A stretch of DNA of 64,000 nucleotides from Micromonospora okii (GCF_020884795.1 NZ_BBZF01000020.1:225261-289260), one strand, 5' to 3'; positions 7,274-15,213 are shown, counted from the stretch's first letter. The notes: generated by a model from the letters alone, not told the origin. Numbers and translations: made by a program.

Positions 7274-8182
7274 TCAGATTCGGTCGCCCAGCGCCAGGCG
7301 CCGGTACGCCTCCTGCGCCCTCTCCCCCGCCGCGACCTTGCCGTATCGGTCGAGCATGGCCCGATTCCGCCACCCGCCGAGCACCATCAGGTCACCCTCG
7401 TTGCCGCCGGCCTTGCGGAACTCCGAGGCCCACGTGTGCCGGAACATGTGCGGGTGCAGATCGAGCCCAACGAGCTCCCCGCGGCGCTCGATCATGCGCT
7501 TGACCCCTCCGCCGCCCAACGTCTGTCCTCGGGCTCCCAGCCAGAGCTGCGGCAGCTCCGCGTACGGATGCCTGCGCCGCTCCCGCAGGTACCGATCCAG
7601 CGCCCGCGTGGCCTTCACGCCGAGCGGCACCGCCCGTCGCCGCGGCCCGGACCGGTTGGTGCCCTTGCCCTCTACAAACAGCAGGCGGTCCCGGGTGTCG
7701 ACGTCGGCCACCTGGAGGCCGGCCATCTCAGCGAGCCGGAGGCCGCCGTCGACGAACACGTAGATGATGGCCGCGTCTCGGCGGTCGATGAAGGTTCGGG
7801 AGCCGCACGTGCCGAGCAGGTCGCGAACCTGGGCGATGGTAAGCACAGGGGTGGTGGGGTCATTGGCCGCCGGCGTGCGAATGCCCTCGGTGGGGTCGAC
7901 GTCGACTTCCCCCTCTTCGACAGCCCACCGGTAGAACTTGCGGATGCCAGCGAACCAACTGCGGGCAGTGCCGCTGGATGACCGGTCTCGGACGTGGATG
8001 ATCCAACTGCGTATGTGGGTTCGGGTGACATCTGCCGGCCCGACGCCCGGATGCTCCTCGGCCAGCCACTCAGCTAGGTGCCTCATCGCTCGCTCGTAGC
8101 TGGTGAGCGTGTTGGCGGCGTACCCGTCGGCGTCAAGGGCGAGCTTCCAGGACTCGGCGAGCACGGCGAAGTCGGGGTGCAT
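7274..8182 (-). CDS. Tyrosine recombinase / site-specific integrase
   Basis: 302-aa phage-type integrase. The SAM-like core-binding domain spans about residues 5-95, and the catalytic domain 110-295. Visible active-site residues are Arg149 (GGLRLAEM), Lys173 (EGKGTNR), His245 and Arg248 (HMFRH), Trp271 in place of the second His (GGWRN) and nucleophile Tyr280 (LDRYGKV); all are intact. The start lies six bases after a TAAAGT -10 (8189-8194), suggesting a leaderless message. It reads away from the DUF72 gene, whose 3' end probably contains the attachment site. Confidence 0.92.
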   Translation of the reverse strand: MHPDFAVLAESWKLALDADGYAANTLTSYERAMRHLAEWLAEEHPGVGPADVTRTHIRSWIIHVRDRSSSGTARSWFAGIRKFYRWAVEEGEVDVDPTEGIRTPAANDPTTPVLTIAQVRDLLGTCGSRTFIDRRDAAIIYVFVDGGLRLAEMAGLQVADVDTRDRLLFVEGKGTNRSGPRRRAVPLGVKATRALDRYLRERRRHPYAELPQLWLGARGQTLGGGGVKRMIERRGELVGLDLHPHMFRHTWASEFRKAGGNEGDLMVLGGWRNRAMLDRYGKVAAGERAQEAYRRLALGDRI

Positions 8183-8330
8183 CCGGAGACTTTATCGGAA
8201 CTATGTGCGATGTGCGCAACCCCGGCTCGCCCGACTGAACAGTATTTTACCTGGTCAACAGGCGTTTGAGGGTAGCCGCATTGGTCTGCGCGTAGTCCCG
8301 ATAACAGTTGTTCATGAGCACGTGGGTCTC
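8183..8330. other. Putative element-chromosome junction (att region) at the DUF72 3' end
   Basis: Between the integrase start and the DUF72 stop (8183-8246) lie the integrase promoter (-10 TAAAGT at 8189-8194) and TGTGCG direct repeats (8204-8209, 8211-8216). The last 25 or so DUF72 codons include TGT, TAT, AAT, GCT, AAA and TTG, rare elsewhere in that gene. This is what is expected when an element integrates in the 3' end of a gene and replaces it with its own copy. The matching left att copy is outside the window. Confidence 0.45.
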
Positions 8331-9116
8331 GGCCGCCTGGTCGGCAAGCTTCCGCAGCTTCGGGGCCCACTCCCTCAGCTCCCGGTCCGAGTAGTCGTAG
8401 CCGAACTTCTCGTGGATGTCCTTGCTGGTCCACTTCTCGCTGTGGCCGTGGAAGCGGACCACCGCCAGGTCGGCGGTGGCCTCCAGCACCGGCGGCACCG
8501 AGGAGCGGTGGCCCTGCGGCATGTCCACGCTGACGTACGCCAGCTCGTGCTCGCGCAGGAAGCCCAGCGTCTCGTCTCGGTTGGAGCCGTCGAACCAGGA
8601 CGCGTGGCGGAACTCGAACACCGGCCGCAGCGGCGCGCACCGGCGGGCCACCTCCAGCAGGTACTGCTTGTTGTCCCGCTTGATGGTGAACCACGGCGGG
8701 AACTGGAACAGCAACGCGCCCAGCCGGCCCGCCGCCACGAGGGGGTCGAGGGCGGACAGGAACCGGGTCCACACCTCCTCGTACGCCTGCGCGGGCAGGT
8801 CGTCGGGGTAGACGTTGCGCTTGTCGGTCTCCGGCCGCAGGTCCTTGTAGAGGGCGGAGACCCGCGTCGGGTGGCCGGTCAGCAGGCTGAACGCCTTGAC
8901 GTTGAAGGTGAACCCCGCCGGCGTGCGCTCGGCCCAGAGCCGGGCCGTGCGCTCCGCCGGCGGCGAGTAGTAGGTGGCGTCGACCTCGACCAGCGGGAAC
9001 TGCCTGGCGTAGTACGACAGCCGCTTCTCCGGGGTGTCCGCCGTCTGCGGGTACCAGCCGGAGTCGAGCAGGGTCCGGTCGGTCCAGGACGCGGTGCCCA
9101 CCTTGATCTCACCCAT
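8247..9116 (-). CDS. DUF72 (YecE-like) family protein
   Basis: 289-aa TIM-barrel protein of the DUF72/YecE family, function unproven. Family motifs are visible: KVGTASWTD at the N-terminus, VEVDATYYSPP near residue 48, LLFQFPPWF, FEFRHASWF and the C-terminal VLMNNCYRDYA. Length is normal. The start at ATG 9116 is supported by the conserved MGEIKVGTASW opening. The terminal codons differ in composition from the rest and seem to have been contributed by the adjacent integrated element, but the reading frame stays intact. Confidence 0.9.
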   Translation of the reverse strand: MGEIKVGTASWTDRTLLDSGWYPQTADTPEKRLSYYARQFPLVEVDATYYSPPAERTARLWAERTPAGFTFNVKAFSLLTGHPTRVSALYKDLRPETDKRNVYPDDLPAQAYEEVWTRFLSALDPLVAAGRLGALLFQFPPWFTIKRDNKQYLLEVARRCAPLRPVFEFRHASWFDGSNRDETLGFLREHELAYVSVDMPQGHRSSVPPVLEATADLAVVRFHGHSEKWTSKDIHEKFGYDYSDRELREWAPKLRKLADQAAETHVLMNNCYRDYAQTNAATLKRLLTR

Positions 9117-9166
9117 CGGTGGAGTCCACCGCGTCCGCGTTCGACCGGCAACCGGAGGCGGGGCGC

Positions 9167-9565
9167 TCAGGCGGCCCGGCGCTCCCGGGTCTGCTTGCAC
9201 GTCACGCAGGAGGTGGCCGCCGGGAAGATTTCCAGCCGCTCCACCGCGATCGGGTCTGTGCAGCCCTCGCAGAAGCCGTACGTGCCCTCGTCGAGGCGGC
9301 TCAGGGCGTGCTCGAACTGCGCCCGCCGGTCGAGGATGGTGCGCAGCAGGGACTGCGCGGTCTCCCGCTCGGCGCTCTTGGTGCCGCTGTCGGCCTGGTC
9401 GTCGCCGGCGGTGTCGCCGACCTCCACCAGCCGCAGCACCTGGCTCTGCGCCACCGCGTGCTCGTACTCGGCGGACAGCTCGGCGTAGCGCGCCTTCAGG
9501 GACGCCCGGATCTGGTCGCTCTCCGCCTGCGAACGGACGGGGGCAACCGTGTCGTGGACGAGCAT
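9167..9565 (-). CDS. DksA/TraR-type zinc-finger protein
   Basis: 132-aa protein of the TraR/DksA C4 zinc-finger family, which bind the RNA polymerase secondary channel or act as general regulators. A long helical hairpin covers about residues 15-95, followed by the C-terminal C4 finger: Cys99-x2-Cys102 and Cys120-x2-Cys123 (FCEGC and CVTC). Actinobacterial members are often called RbpA-unrelated DksA-like proteins; the acidic hairpin tip of E. coli DksA is not obvious here. GAAAGG lies 12 bases before ATG 9565. It is a single gene. Confidence 0.85.
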   Translation of the reverse strand: MLVHDTVAPVRSQAESDQIRASLKARYAELSAEYEHAVAQSQVLRLVEVGDTAGDDQADSGTKSAERETAQSLLRTILDRRAQFEHALSRLDEGTYGFCEGCTDPIAVERLEIFPAATSCVTCKQTRERRAA

Positions 9566-9734
9566 CACTGCCTGCCTTTCGTGGCCTGGTACACCGGGGC
9601 CTCGGCCCCGGGCCCGGTCGGTACGGTGGGCGCGAATGGAGATCATCCGCGCCCTGTTGAGCGGGGCGATTACCCACGCTCCCGAAGGATCAAACCGGGG
9701 AATCGTCGAACCGCCCGCTCGCGTCCGGCTCGGG

Positions 9735-9851
9735 CCCCGGTCGAGGCGTCCGGCCCCACGAGCGCGGACCCCGGTCCAGGCGTCCGGCTCCACGAGCGTC
9801 GGCCCCGGTCCAGGCCGCCGGCCGGCCTCAGTCCGGCTCCACGAGCGCGGG
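9735..9851. repeat. 34-bp imperfect tandem repeat derived from the 3' end of the adjacent gene
   Basis: The 262-nt gap 9566-9827 holds no gene. Units at 9735-9768 and 9769-9802 (34 bp each) share CCCCGGTC(C/G)AGGCGTCCGG then CC(C/T)CACGAGCG, and a third partial unit starts at 9803. The half-unit GTCCGGCTCCACGAGCG is also the last coding stretch and stop of the kinase-like gene (9831-9847), so the array looks like slipped duplication of that gene's 3' end. Confidence 0.65.
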
Positions 9852-10457
9852 GTGGCGCGGGTCGTCGAGGCGGACCACCACGTCGGCGAAGCCGGCCGGG
9901 TCGACCTCCTCGGCGTACCGGGCGAAGGCCGGCAGCGTCCAGTGCAGCTCCGGGTCGGTGCGGCGGGCCAGGGCCGCCGGGGAGAGCGCCAGGTGCACGG
10001 CGAGGTCGACGGGGAGCCCGCCGCCGAGCAGCAGCGTCCCGCTGACCAGGACGATGCCATCGGGCGGCAGCGTGACGTAGGCGGCCCGGCTGGCCCGGTC
10101 GGTGCGGGGGTCCCAGAGGGAGGGCAGCACCCGGCCCGAGCCGCCCGGCCCCGCCGGGGCGAGCACCTCGCGGCGCAGCCCGGGTTCGTCGACCCAGCCC
10201 TCGTAGTAGGAGTCGGGGTTGTTGCGCCCGTGTTCGAGGCGGACGGAGGCGGGGCGCAGGAAGCCCTCGGCCCGTACGTGCAGCACGGGGCGGCCGAGGG
10301 CGCGCAGCGGGTCGACCAGCGCGGCGGCCAGCGCCTCGGGGGCCGCCGCCGGGGCCCCGTCGACGGCGACGCGGAGCCGGCCGGGCGCCTCGGTGGTGGC
10401 CAGCCGCTCGGTCAACTTGGTGACGAGTCGCTCGGGGGAGATGGGTCGCACGCGCAT
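9828..10457 (-). CDS. Uridine kinase-like protein
   Basis: 209-aa protein resembling the nucleoside/uridine kinase-like proteins of Micromonospora and relatives: RLRVAVDGAPAAAPEALAAALVDPL near the N-terminus, then FLRPASVRLEHGR and the YYEGWVDEPGLRREVL segment. The first strand ends VDGAPAAAPEA, so the usual Walker A GxxxxGK(S/T) is degenerate and lacks the Lys; catalytic activity is doubtful. ATG 10457 is preferred, but ATG 10466 three codons upstream is possible. No operon partner is seen. Confidence 0.7.
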   Translation of the reverse strand: MRVRPISPERLVTKLTERLATTEAPGRLRVAVDGAPAAAPEALAAALVDPLRALGRPVLHVRAEGFLRPASVRLEHGRNNPDSYYEGWVDEPGLRREVLAPAGPGGSGRVLPSLWDPRTDRASRAAYVTLPPDGIVLVSGTLLLGGGLPVDLAVHLALSPAALARRTDPELHWTLPAFARYAEEVDPAGFADVVVRLDDPRHPALVEPD

Positions 10458-10503
10458 GCCGACCATCGTGCCCGTATCGCCGGTGGGATGCTCCCGAGGA
10501 AGG

Positions 10504-11124
10504 TCAGCCGGTGCGGTCGATGGTGACCAGGGCGTCGTCGGCGAGCCGGTAGCCGACCCCGTAGACGGTGGTGACCAGCGGCACGTCCATCCCGACCTTG
10601 CCGCGCAGGCGGCGCACGTGCACGTCGACGGTGCGCACCCCGGCGTGCTCGTACCCCCAGACCGCGGTGAGCAGTTGCAGCCGGGTGAAGACGCGGCGCG
10701 GGTGGGCGACCAGGTGCAGCAGGAGGTCGAACTCCAGCCGGGTCAGGGGCAGCGGCTCACCGTCGCGCAGCACCGACCGGGACGACGCCAGGATGTGCAG
10801 GACGGGGATCGTGGGGGCCGCCGGCCGGGCCGGGGCGCGGCCGGCCGGCACCTGGCCGGCGGGCGTCTGGTCGGCCCGGCGTTCCGGGGCGGGCCCGGTG
10901 GAGACGACCGCCTCGCCGCCTTCGAGCATCTCGCGGGCCGCCTCGAGCAGGCGGCGGGCCGCCGGGGTCAGGGGCTCGTCGGCGGTCAGGGGGATGTTGA
11001 GCGTCACGGTGAGGACCTGTGTGTTGCCGCTGGTGGGACGGCGCTGACCGCCGGGGGGCCGACCGGGGACCGCGGGCTGCGACGTATGCCATCCGGCACG
11101 CGGCGAGGCGGGGCTGACCGACAT
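10504..11124 (-). CDS. Receiver-less winged-helix regulator (OmpR/PhoB DNA-binding domain), copy 1
   Basis: 206-aa protein with a C-terminal Trans_reg_C winged-helix domain, about residues 105-205: LTRLEFDLLLHLVAHPRRVF, QLLTAVWGYEH, RTVDVHVRRLRGKVG and VYGVGYRL are textbook OmpR/PhoB motifs. There is no receiver domain; instead the N-terminus has a basic disordered stretch and a short region (LTVTLNIPLTADEPLTPAARRLL) shared with the next gene. That shared region could be a dimerisation or ligand part. It is a paralogue of the gene at 11495-12139 in the same orientation. Target genes unknown. Confidence 0.85.
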   Translation of the reverse strand: MSVSPASPRAGWHTSQPAVPGRPPGGQRRPTSGNTQVLTVTLNIPLTADEPLTPAARRLLEAAREMLEGGEAVVSTGPAPERRADQTPAGQVPAGRAPARPAAPTIPVLHILASSRSVLRDGEPLPLTRLEFDLLLHLVAHPRRVFTRLQLLTAVWGYEHAGVRTVDVHVRRLRGKVGMDVPLVTTVYGVGYRLADDALVTIDRTG

Positions 11125-11494
11125 GGTCCTCCTTGGCTGGTCCGGGTGACTCCCCCGCGGCCCGGGACGCCGCTACGTCGATGCTTCCCGGCACCGGGCG
11201 GAGGGTCAAGGGACGGCTCGTTGCATGAAAGTGACAATTGACGAACGCATCGGAGCCGACCGCTCGCTCTGCGTACGAGATCTGATGATTACAGCAGAGT
11301 CGCCGCGACGGTGGGGGTCCGGGGTGGCACCGCGTGGGTTCGCCTCGTCCGGCGGGGCGCGGCGGCGGCCCGGCCGACCGGAGCGGGCGTCCGACACGCG
11401 GACGCGGCGCACCCCGGGTCGGGGTGCGCCGCGGGCCGCCGGGCCGTCGGCGGGGGGGTCGGGTTCGGCGGGCACGGGGGCCGCAGGGTCCGGC
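11125..11494. other. Intergenic region between the paired wHTH genes
   Basis: 370 nt without a supported gene. Apart from the terminator at 11404-11432 it contains a lower-GC patch at 11218-11300 (TTGCATGAAAGTGACAATTG) that probably includes the promoter of the downstream wHTH gene. No repeats or small coding frames were convincing. Confidence 0.5.
11404..11432 (-). terminator. Intrinsic terminator after wHTH copy 2
   Basis: A perfect 12-bp stem GCGGCGCACCCC / GGGGTGCGCCGC with a 5-nt loop lies about 60 nt beyond the stop codon of the gene at 11495-12139. There is no T-run, which is common for actinomycete terminators. Confidence 0.7.
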
Positions 11495-12139
11495 TCAGCG
11501 GTACGGGTCGACGCTGATGCGGGCCTCGTCGGCGAGCCGGTAACCGACACCGTAGACGGTGGTGACCACCGGGTTGGCCACGCTGAGCTTGGCGCGCAGC
11601 CGGCGCACGTGCACGTCGACGGTGCGGGCGATGGCGTGCTCGTAGCCCCAGACGTTGCTGAGCAACTGGAGGCGGGTGAAGACCCGGCGGGGGTGCGCGG
11701 CGAGGAAGTGCAGCAGGTCGAACTCGATGCGGGTCAGCGGGATCACCCGGGAGCCCTGCCGCACCACCCGGGAGGCCGCCAGGACGCGTACCTCGTCGGG
11801 GTCCTCGGGCCGGGGGGCGACGGCGAGCGCCCGGGGCGCGGCGGGCGCGGCCGTCGCCGGGCGGGGCCGGTGCTCCGCCGACGGGCGCTGCGGCGGGGCC
11901 GCCCGCAGCGTGCCCTCCCCCGACTCGGCCAGCTCGCGCAGCAGCTCGACCAGCCGGGTGAGCCCGGGGCTCAGCTCGCCCGGGGTCAGCTCGATGGTGA
12001 CGGTGAGGGTCGACGCGGAGCGCGACGGTGCCGGCGACGGGCCGCCGTCGGCGGCGAGCGGACGGTCGGCGCGGCCCGGGCGGGCCCGGTCGGCCCGGTT
12101 TGCCGGGTGGGGACGCGGGGAGATGGCGACGACGGACAT
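11495..12139 (-). CDS. Receiver-less winged-helix regulator, copy 2
   Basis: 214-aa paralogue of the gene at 10504-11124. The C-terminal winged-helix domain is nearly the same (ASRVVRQGSRVIPLTRIEFD, LLSNVWGYEHAIARTVDVHV, TTVYGVGYRLADEARISVD), and the N-terminal region again has a beta-like LTVTIELTPGELSPGLTRL followed by a helix. The two differ mainly in the Pro/Ala-rich linker. Lack of a receiver domain means control must be by abundance, partner or ligand. Tandem copies separated by 370 nt and a terminator suggest separate promoters. Confidence 0.85.
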   Translation of the reverse strand: MSVVAISPRPHPANRADRARPGRADRPLAADGGPSPAPSRSASTLTVTIELTPGELSPGLTRLVELLRELAESGEGTLRAAPPQRPSAEHRPRPATAAPAAPRALAVAPRPEDPDEVRVLAASRVVRQGSRVIPLTRIEFDLLHFLAAHPRRVFTRLQLLSNVWGYEHAIARTVDVHVRRLRAKLSVANPVVTTVYGVGYRLADEARISVDPYR

Positions 12140-12193
12140 GGTGCCTCCTGGGATGGCGGTGCCGACCGCCGCGCCTGGGTGGGGCGCGGCCGG

Positions 12194-12691
12194 TCAGCGA
12201 TGCGGCTGGCCGGCGGTCACCGGCGGCGCGACGGACGGGGTGCGGGTCGGGGGCGTGGGGCCGAGGGCGGGCAGGCCGGCGATGCGCCAGGCGGCGAAGC
12301 CGCCGACGACGTCGGTGGCGCGGTGCAGGCCGATGTCCTGGAGGGCCGCGGCGGCGAGCGAGGAGGTGTAGCCCTCCTGACAGAGGATCATCACCGGCAG
12401 GTCGTAGCCGACCGCCTGGGGCAGCCGGGCCGGACAGCGGGGGTCGAAGCGCCACTCCAGCACGTTGCGCTCGACCGTCAGGGCGCCCGGCACGGTGCCC
12501 TGCGCGGCCCGCTGCGCGGCCGGCCGGATGTCGACCAGCAGCGCGCCTTCGCGGTACGCCACGTGCGCCTGCTCCGGGTCGAGCCGACGCAGCCGGGCGC
12601 GGGCCGCGGCGAGGATCTGGTCGATGCCCCGGGAGCCGGAGGGCGGCACGGGGACGGGACAGCCGTCGGCGGGGGCGGGGCGGTGCGGCAT
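12194..12691 (-). CDS. Rhodanese-like sulfurtransferase
   Basis: 165-aa single-domain rhodanese. The active-site loop is CQEGYTS with Cys104, preceded by the strand LPVMIL; LLVDIRP near residue 51 and VVGGFAAWRIAGLP near the end are conserved fold markers. It could move sulfane sulfur to cyanide, thiols or proteins. ATG 12691 has GAAGGACC seven bases upstream; GTG 12754, overlapping the stop of the cysteine dioxygenase gene by GTGA, is an alternative start 21 codons earlier. Co-transcription with cysteine dioxygenase suggests a role in cysteine sulfur catabolism. Confidence 0.87.
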   Translation of the reverse strand: MPHRPAPADGCPVPVPPSGSRGIDQILAAARARLRRLDPEQAHVAYREGALLVDIRPAAQRAAQGTVPGALTVERNVLEWRFDPRCPARLPQAVGYDLPVMILCQEGYTSSLAAAALQDIGLHRATDVVGGFAAWRIAGLPALGPTPPTRTPSVAPPVTAGQPHR

Positions 12692-12750
12692 GGTTCGGTC
12701 CTTCCAGGAACGGCGGGCGGTCGTCCGCCCGGTCGGAGTCGTCAACGATG

Positions 12751-13209
12751 TCACCAGGCGACGCCGGCCTCGGCGACCTCGGCGACGCGGAGCCGCCCGT
12801 CGACGAGCCGGTAGTGGGTCATCCGGGTCAGGGCGGGCCGGTAGACGTGCACGCTGACCGCCGGCCGGTCGCCCCGGTTGGTCACGACGTGCACGTGGCG
12901 GGGGCCGAACCGCCGACCGGCCCCGGCGGCTAGGGGGTGCGGGCGCAGCCGGCCGCCGCTGACGGTCTCCTCGGTGAGGACGCCGTCAACGACGAGGAAC
13001 GCCCCGGAGGAGCCACCGTGGTCGTGCAGGTCGGTGCCCTGGCCGGGCAGCCAGCTCAGCGCCCACACCTCGTGGTCGTCCGCGACCGCGAGCCGGGCGT
13101 ACCACCGCTGGACGGGGTCGAAGCGCAGCGACACCGGCCAGCCGGCCGGGTCGGCGGCGTGGCGGGCGGCGACGGCGAGCAGGTCGGGCTCACGGCGGCT
13201 GGTGACCAT
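12751..13209 (-). CDS. Cysteine dioxygenase-family cupin
   Basis: 152-aa cupin of the bacterial cysteine dioxygenase type I family, which oxidises cysteine to cysteine sulfinate using iron and oxygen. Likely iron ligands are His62 and His64 (LHDHGGSSGAFLVV) and a third His in FGPRHVHVVTN (105 or 107). ATG 13209 is chosen for its GAGG site nine bases upstream; an upstream in-frame ATG at 13263 is weaker. The adjacent rhodanese supports a cysteine-sulfur context. Regulation is not visible, though the region just upstream is AT-rich (13262-13292). Confidence 0.85.
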   Translation of the reverse strand: MVTSRREPDLLAVAARHAADPAGWPVSLRFDPVQRWYARLAVADDHEVWALSWLPGQGTDLHDHGGSSGAFLVVDGVLTEETVSGGRLRPHPLAAGAGRRFGPRHVHVVTNRGDRPAVSVHVYRPALTRMTHYRLVDGRLRVAEVAEAGVAW

Positions 13210-13355
13210 TTGCGGGGACCTCACGGGATCGGGCGGAACGTGCCCCGACAGCATACGCTGCAAACCCTATAGGCTTAGTAGGTAATACCGAATGCTGGGA
13301 CGGGGGTTGCCCGCCCGGCCGACTACGCCCCGCCCGGTCGACCACGCACCGTCCG

Positions 13356-13739
13356 TCAGCGGCGCACCGGCGGCGCGACCCGGTAGCCCGGCAGCGAGGG
13401 CCAGCGCACGGCCAGCAGCACCGAGTCGCGCTCGGCGTACCAGGAGTGGTCCACGCCCCGGCCCCAGACCACGTAGTCGCCCGGCTCGGCGAGCAGCACC
13501 GTGCGGTCCGGCAGCTCCAGGCGGAACGGGCCGCCGCTGACCAGCACCAGCAGCGCGGTCCGCTGCTCGTCCGTCGCCCAGCGGGAGCGCGCCTCCCCCG
13601 CCGCGTGCACGCCCCACTTCACCTCCACGTCGGTGCTGTGCCGGGGGTCGCCCGGCGGCAGGAAGTGGCCGAGCAGCCAGCCGCCCTCCGCCGGGCCGTC
13701 CACGCCCGCGTTGCCCACGTACACGCTGTCGTCGTCCAT
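13356..13739 (-). CDS. Cupin-domain protein
   Basis: 127-aa single cupin. VKWGVHAAGEARSRW is the first conserved strand pair, and LLAEPGDYVVWGRGVDHSWYAERDS contains the second cupin motif with a candidate metal His in VDHSW. The protein resembles the small cupins annotated as signal-peptidase-I-like by mistake in actinomycetes. No enzymatic role can be assigned. It stands alone between the CDO pair and a divergent ankyrin gene. Confidence 0.75.
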   Translation of the reverse strand: MDDDSVYVGNAGVDGPAEGGWLLGHFLPPGDPRHSTDVEVKWGVHAAGEARSRWATDEQRTALLVLVSGGPFRLELPDRTVLLAEPGDYVVWGRGVDHSWYAERDSVLLAVRWPSLPGYRVAPPVRR

Positions 13740-13795
13740 CCGCCCCTCCCGCGCCGGCTCGGCAAGCTACCAGGCGGGCGGGGCCCGCGGGCCAC

Positions 13796-13801
13796 TAGCC
13801 T
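13796..13801 (+). promoter_or_regulatory. -10 box of leaderless ankyrin gene
   Basis: TAGCCT ends six bases before the ATG at 13808, and no Shine-Dalgarno is present. The spacing puts the transcription start at or next to the start codon. Confidence 0.5.
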
Positions 13802-13807
13802 GGACGG

Positions 13808-14200
13808 ATGAGCGACGACCTGGACGCGGAGACCCTCGCCTTCGCCCACCGCATGTTCGACCTCGCGCGCGGCGGGGCCACCGAGGAGCTGAGCGCGAAC
13901 GTCGACGCCGGCCTGCCGGTCAACATGACCAACGACAAGGGCGACACGCTGCTGATCCTGGCCGCGTACCACAACCACCCCGACACGGTGGCCGCCCTGC
14001 TGGAGCGCGGCGCCGACCACGGCCGGGTCAACGACCGGGGGCAGACCGCGCTCGCCGCCGCCGTGTTCCGGCGCAACGCCGACACCGTACGCGCGCTGCT
14101 GGCCGCCGGGGCCGACCCGGAGCACGGCGGCCCGTCCGCGGTGGAGACCGCCCGCTTCTTCGACCTGCCGGAGATGCTCGCCCTGCTCACCGCCCGCTGA
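13808..14200 (+). CDS. Ankyrin-repeat protein
   Basis: 130-aa protein built almost entirely of ankyrin repeats: NVDAGLPVNMTNDKGDTLLI, then YHNHPDTVAALLERGADHGR and VNDRGQTALAAAVFRRNADT, RALLAAGADPEHGGPSAVET. About three full repeats plus capping helices. Such short single-domain ankyrin proteins act by protein binding; no catalytic domain is attached. It appears leaderless (TAGCCT -10) and is followed after 35 nt by the DUF3500 gene in the same direction. Confidence 0.88.
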   Translation: MSDDLDAETLAFAHRMFDLARGGATEELSANVDAGLPVNMTNDKGDTLLILAAYHNHPDTVAALLERGADHGRVNDRGQTALAAAVFRRNADTVRALLAAGADPEHGGPSAVETARFFDLPEMLALLTAR

Positions 14201-14235
14201 CCCCCGCCGGACGGCCGACGCGGTATACAGGGGCG

Positions 14236-15213
14236 ATGGAGGATCCCCTGCCCGAACAGATGCGCGCGGCCGGCACCGCGCTGCTCGGCACGCTCGACGA
14301 GGCGGGGCGGGCCGCGGCGGCGCACCCCTTCGACGACCCGGCCCGGCGGTGGCTGGAGTACCGGCCCCGGCCGCGCCCCGGCGTCTGCCTGGCCGACCTC
14401 GACCGTGCCGGCCGCAAGGCCGCGCACCGGCTGCTGGCCACCGCGCTCAGCCCCGGCGCGTACGCCCAGGCCATGTCGGTCGTGGCGCTGGAGGAGGTGC
14501 TGGACCGGGCCGAGGGCTGGCGGCGCGGCCGGCACAGCGGCGACTACTGGATCGCGGTCTTCGGCGACCCGGCCCGCGACGACCGGTGGGCCTGGCGGTT
14601 CGAGGGGCACCACCTGTCGGTGAGCATGACCGTGGTCGACGACCAGGTCTCCCCCGCCCCGCTGTTCCTCGGCGCCAACCCGGCCTGCGTCCGGCACGCC
14701 GGGCACCCGGTGTCCCGGCCGCTCGGCGCGGAGGAGGACCTGGCCCGCGCCCTGCTCGACGCCATCGGGTCGGCGGGCCGGGCGGCGGCGATCGTGGCCG
14801 ACGACGCCCCGGCGGACATCATCAGCGCCACCCGGCCGAGCGCGCCGGGGCAGATCGAGCCGCTCGGCGTGCCGCGCGGGCGGCTCGGCCCCACCGGCCG
14901 GGCGCTGCTCGACCGGGTCGTCGCGCTCTACCTCGACCGGCTGCCGCCGGAGCTGGCCACCCGGGAGGCCCGTCGCCTAACCGGCGGCGAGACGCACTTC
15001 GCCTGGGCCGGCCCGACCCGGCCGGGGCTGCGCCACTACTACCGGGTGCAGGCCGAGGACCTGCTGATCGAGTACGACAACACCGCCGACGACGGCAACC
15101 ACGCCCACACGGTGCTGCGCCGCCCGGCCGGCGACTTCGGCGCGGACGTGCTCGCCGCGCACCACGCCGAGGCGCACGGGGCGGGCGGCGGCGACCCGGT
15201 CAGGCCGGCTTGA
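14236..15213 (+). CDS. DUF3500 family protein
   Basis: 325-aa protein of the DUF3500 family. Recognisable blocks are AGRKAAHRLLATALSPGAYA, the SGDYWIAVFGDPARDDRWAW region and FEGHHLSVSMTVVDD, followed by FLGANPACVR and the C-terminal FAWAGPTRPGLRHYYRVQ and IEYDNTADDGNHAHTVLR. The conserved GHH and His/Asp pattern suggests a metal site, but no reaction is established for the family. No signal peptide. The 3' end overlaps the convergent methyltransferase gene by 14 nt. Confidence 0.85.
   Translation: MEDPLPEQMRAAGTALLGTLDEAGRAAAAHPFDDPARRWLEYRPRPRPGVCLADLDRAGRKAAHRLLATALSPGAYAQAMSVVALEEVLDRAEGWRRGRHSGDYWIAVFGDPARDDRWAWRFEGHHLSVSMTVVDDQVSPAPLFLGANPACVRHAGHPVSRPLGAEEDLARALLDAIGSAGRAAAIVADDAPADIISATRPSAPGQIEPLGVPRGRLGPTGRALLDRVVALYLDRLPPELATREARRLTGGETHFAWAGPTRPGLRHYYRVQAEDLLIEYDNTADDGNHAHTVLRRPAGDFGADVLAAHHAEAHGAGGGDPVRPA

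Larger units (their letters stand above)
1..8246. mobile_element. Right arm of an integrated prophage-like element
   Basis: This block holds a tyrosine integrase at its right edge, a divergent pair of HTH regulators, and a long minus-strand operon with ERF annealing protein, PD-(D/E)XK nuclease and DEAH helicase. That set is typical of the early recombination module of actinophages and related integrative elements. Genes are mostly coupled by 4-nt overlaps, unlike the flanking chromosome. The right boundary is taken as the 3' end of the DUF72 gene (stop at 8247-8249), whose last 25 or so codons are unusually A/T-ending. The left boundary and any structural or transfer genes lie outside the window, so prophage, satellite or integrative plasmid cannot be separated. 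Confidence 0.75.

Noticed and set aside
8183..8246. tRNA gene as integration target
   Set aside because: No cloverleaf, T-loop or CCA-like end could be found near the integrase; the DUF72 3' end fits better.
9828..10457. Calling this a functional uridine kinase
   Set aside because: The Walker A region (VDGAPAAAPEA) lacks the Gly-Lys-Ser/Thr needed for ATP binding, so only likeness is claimed.
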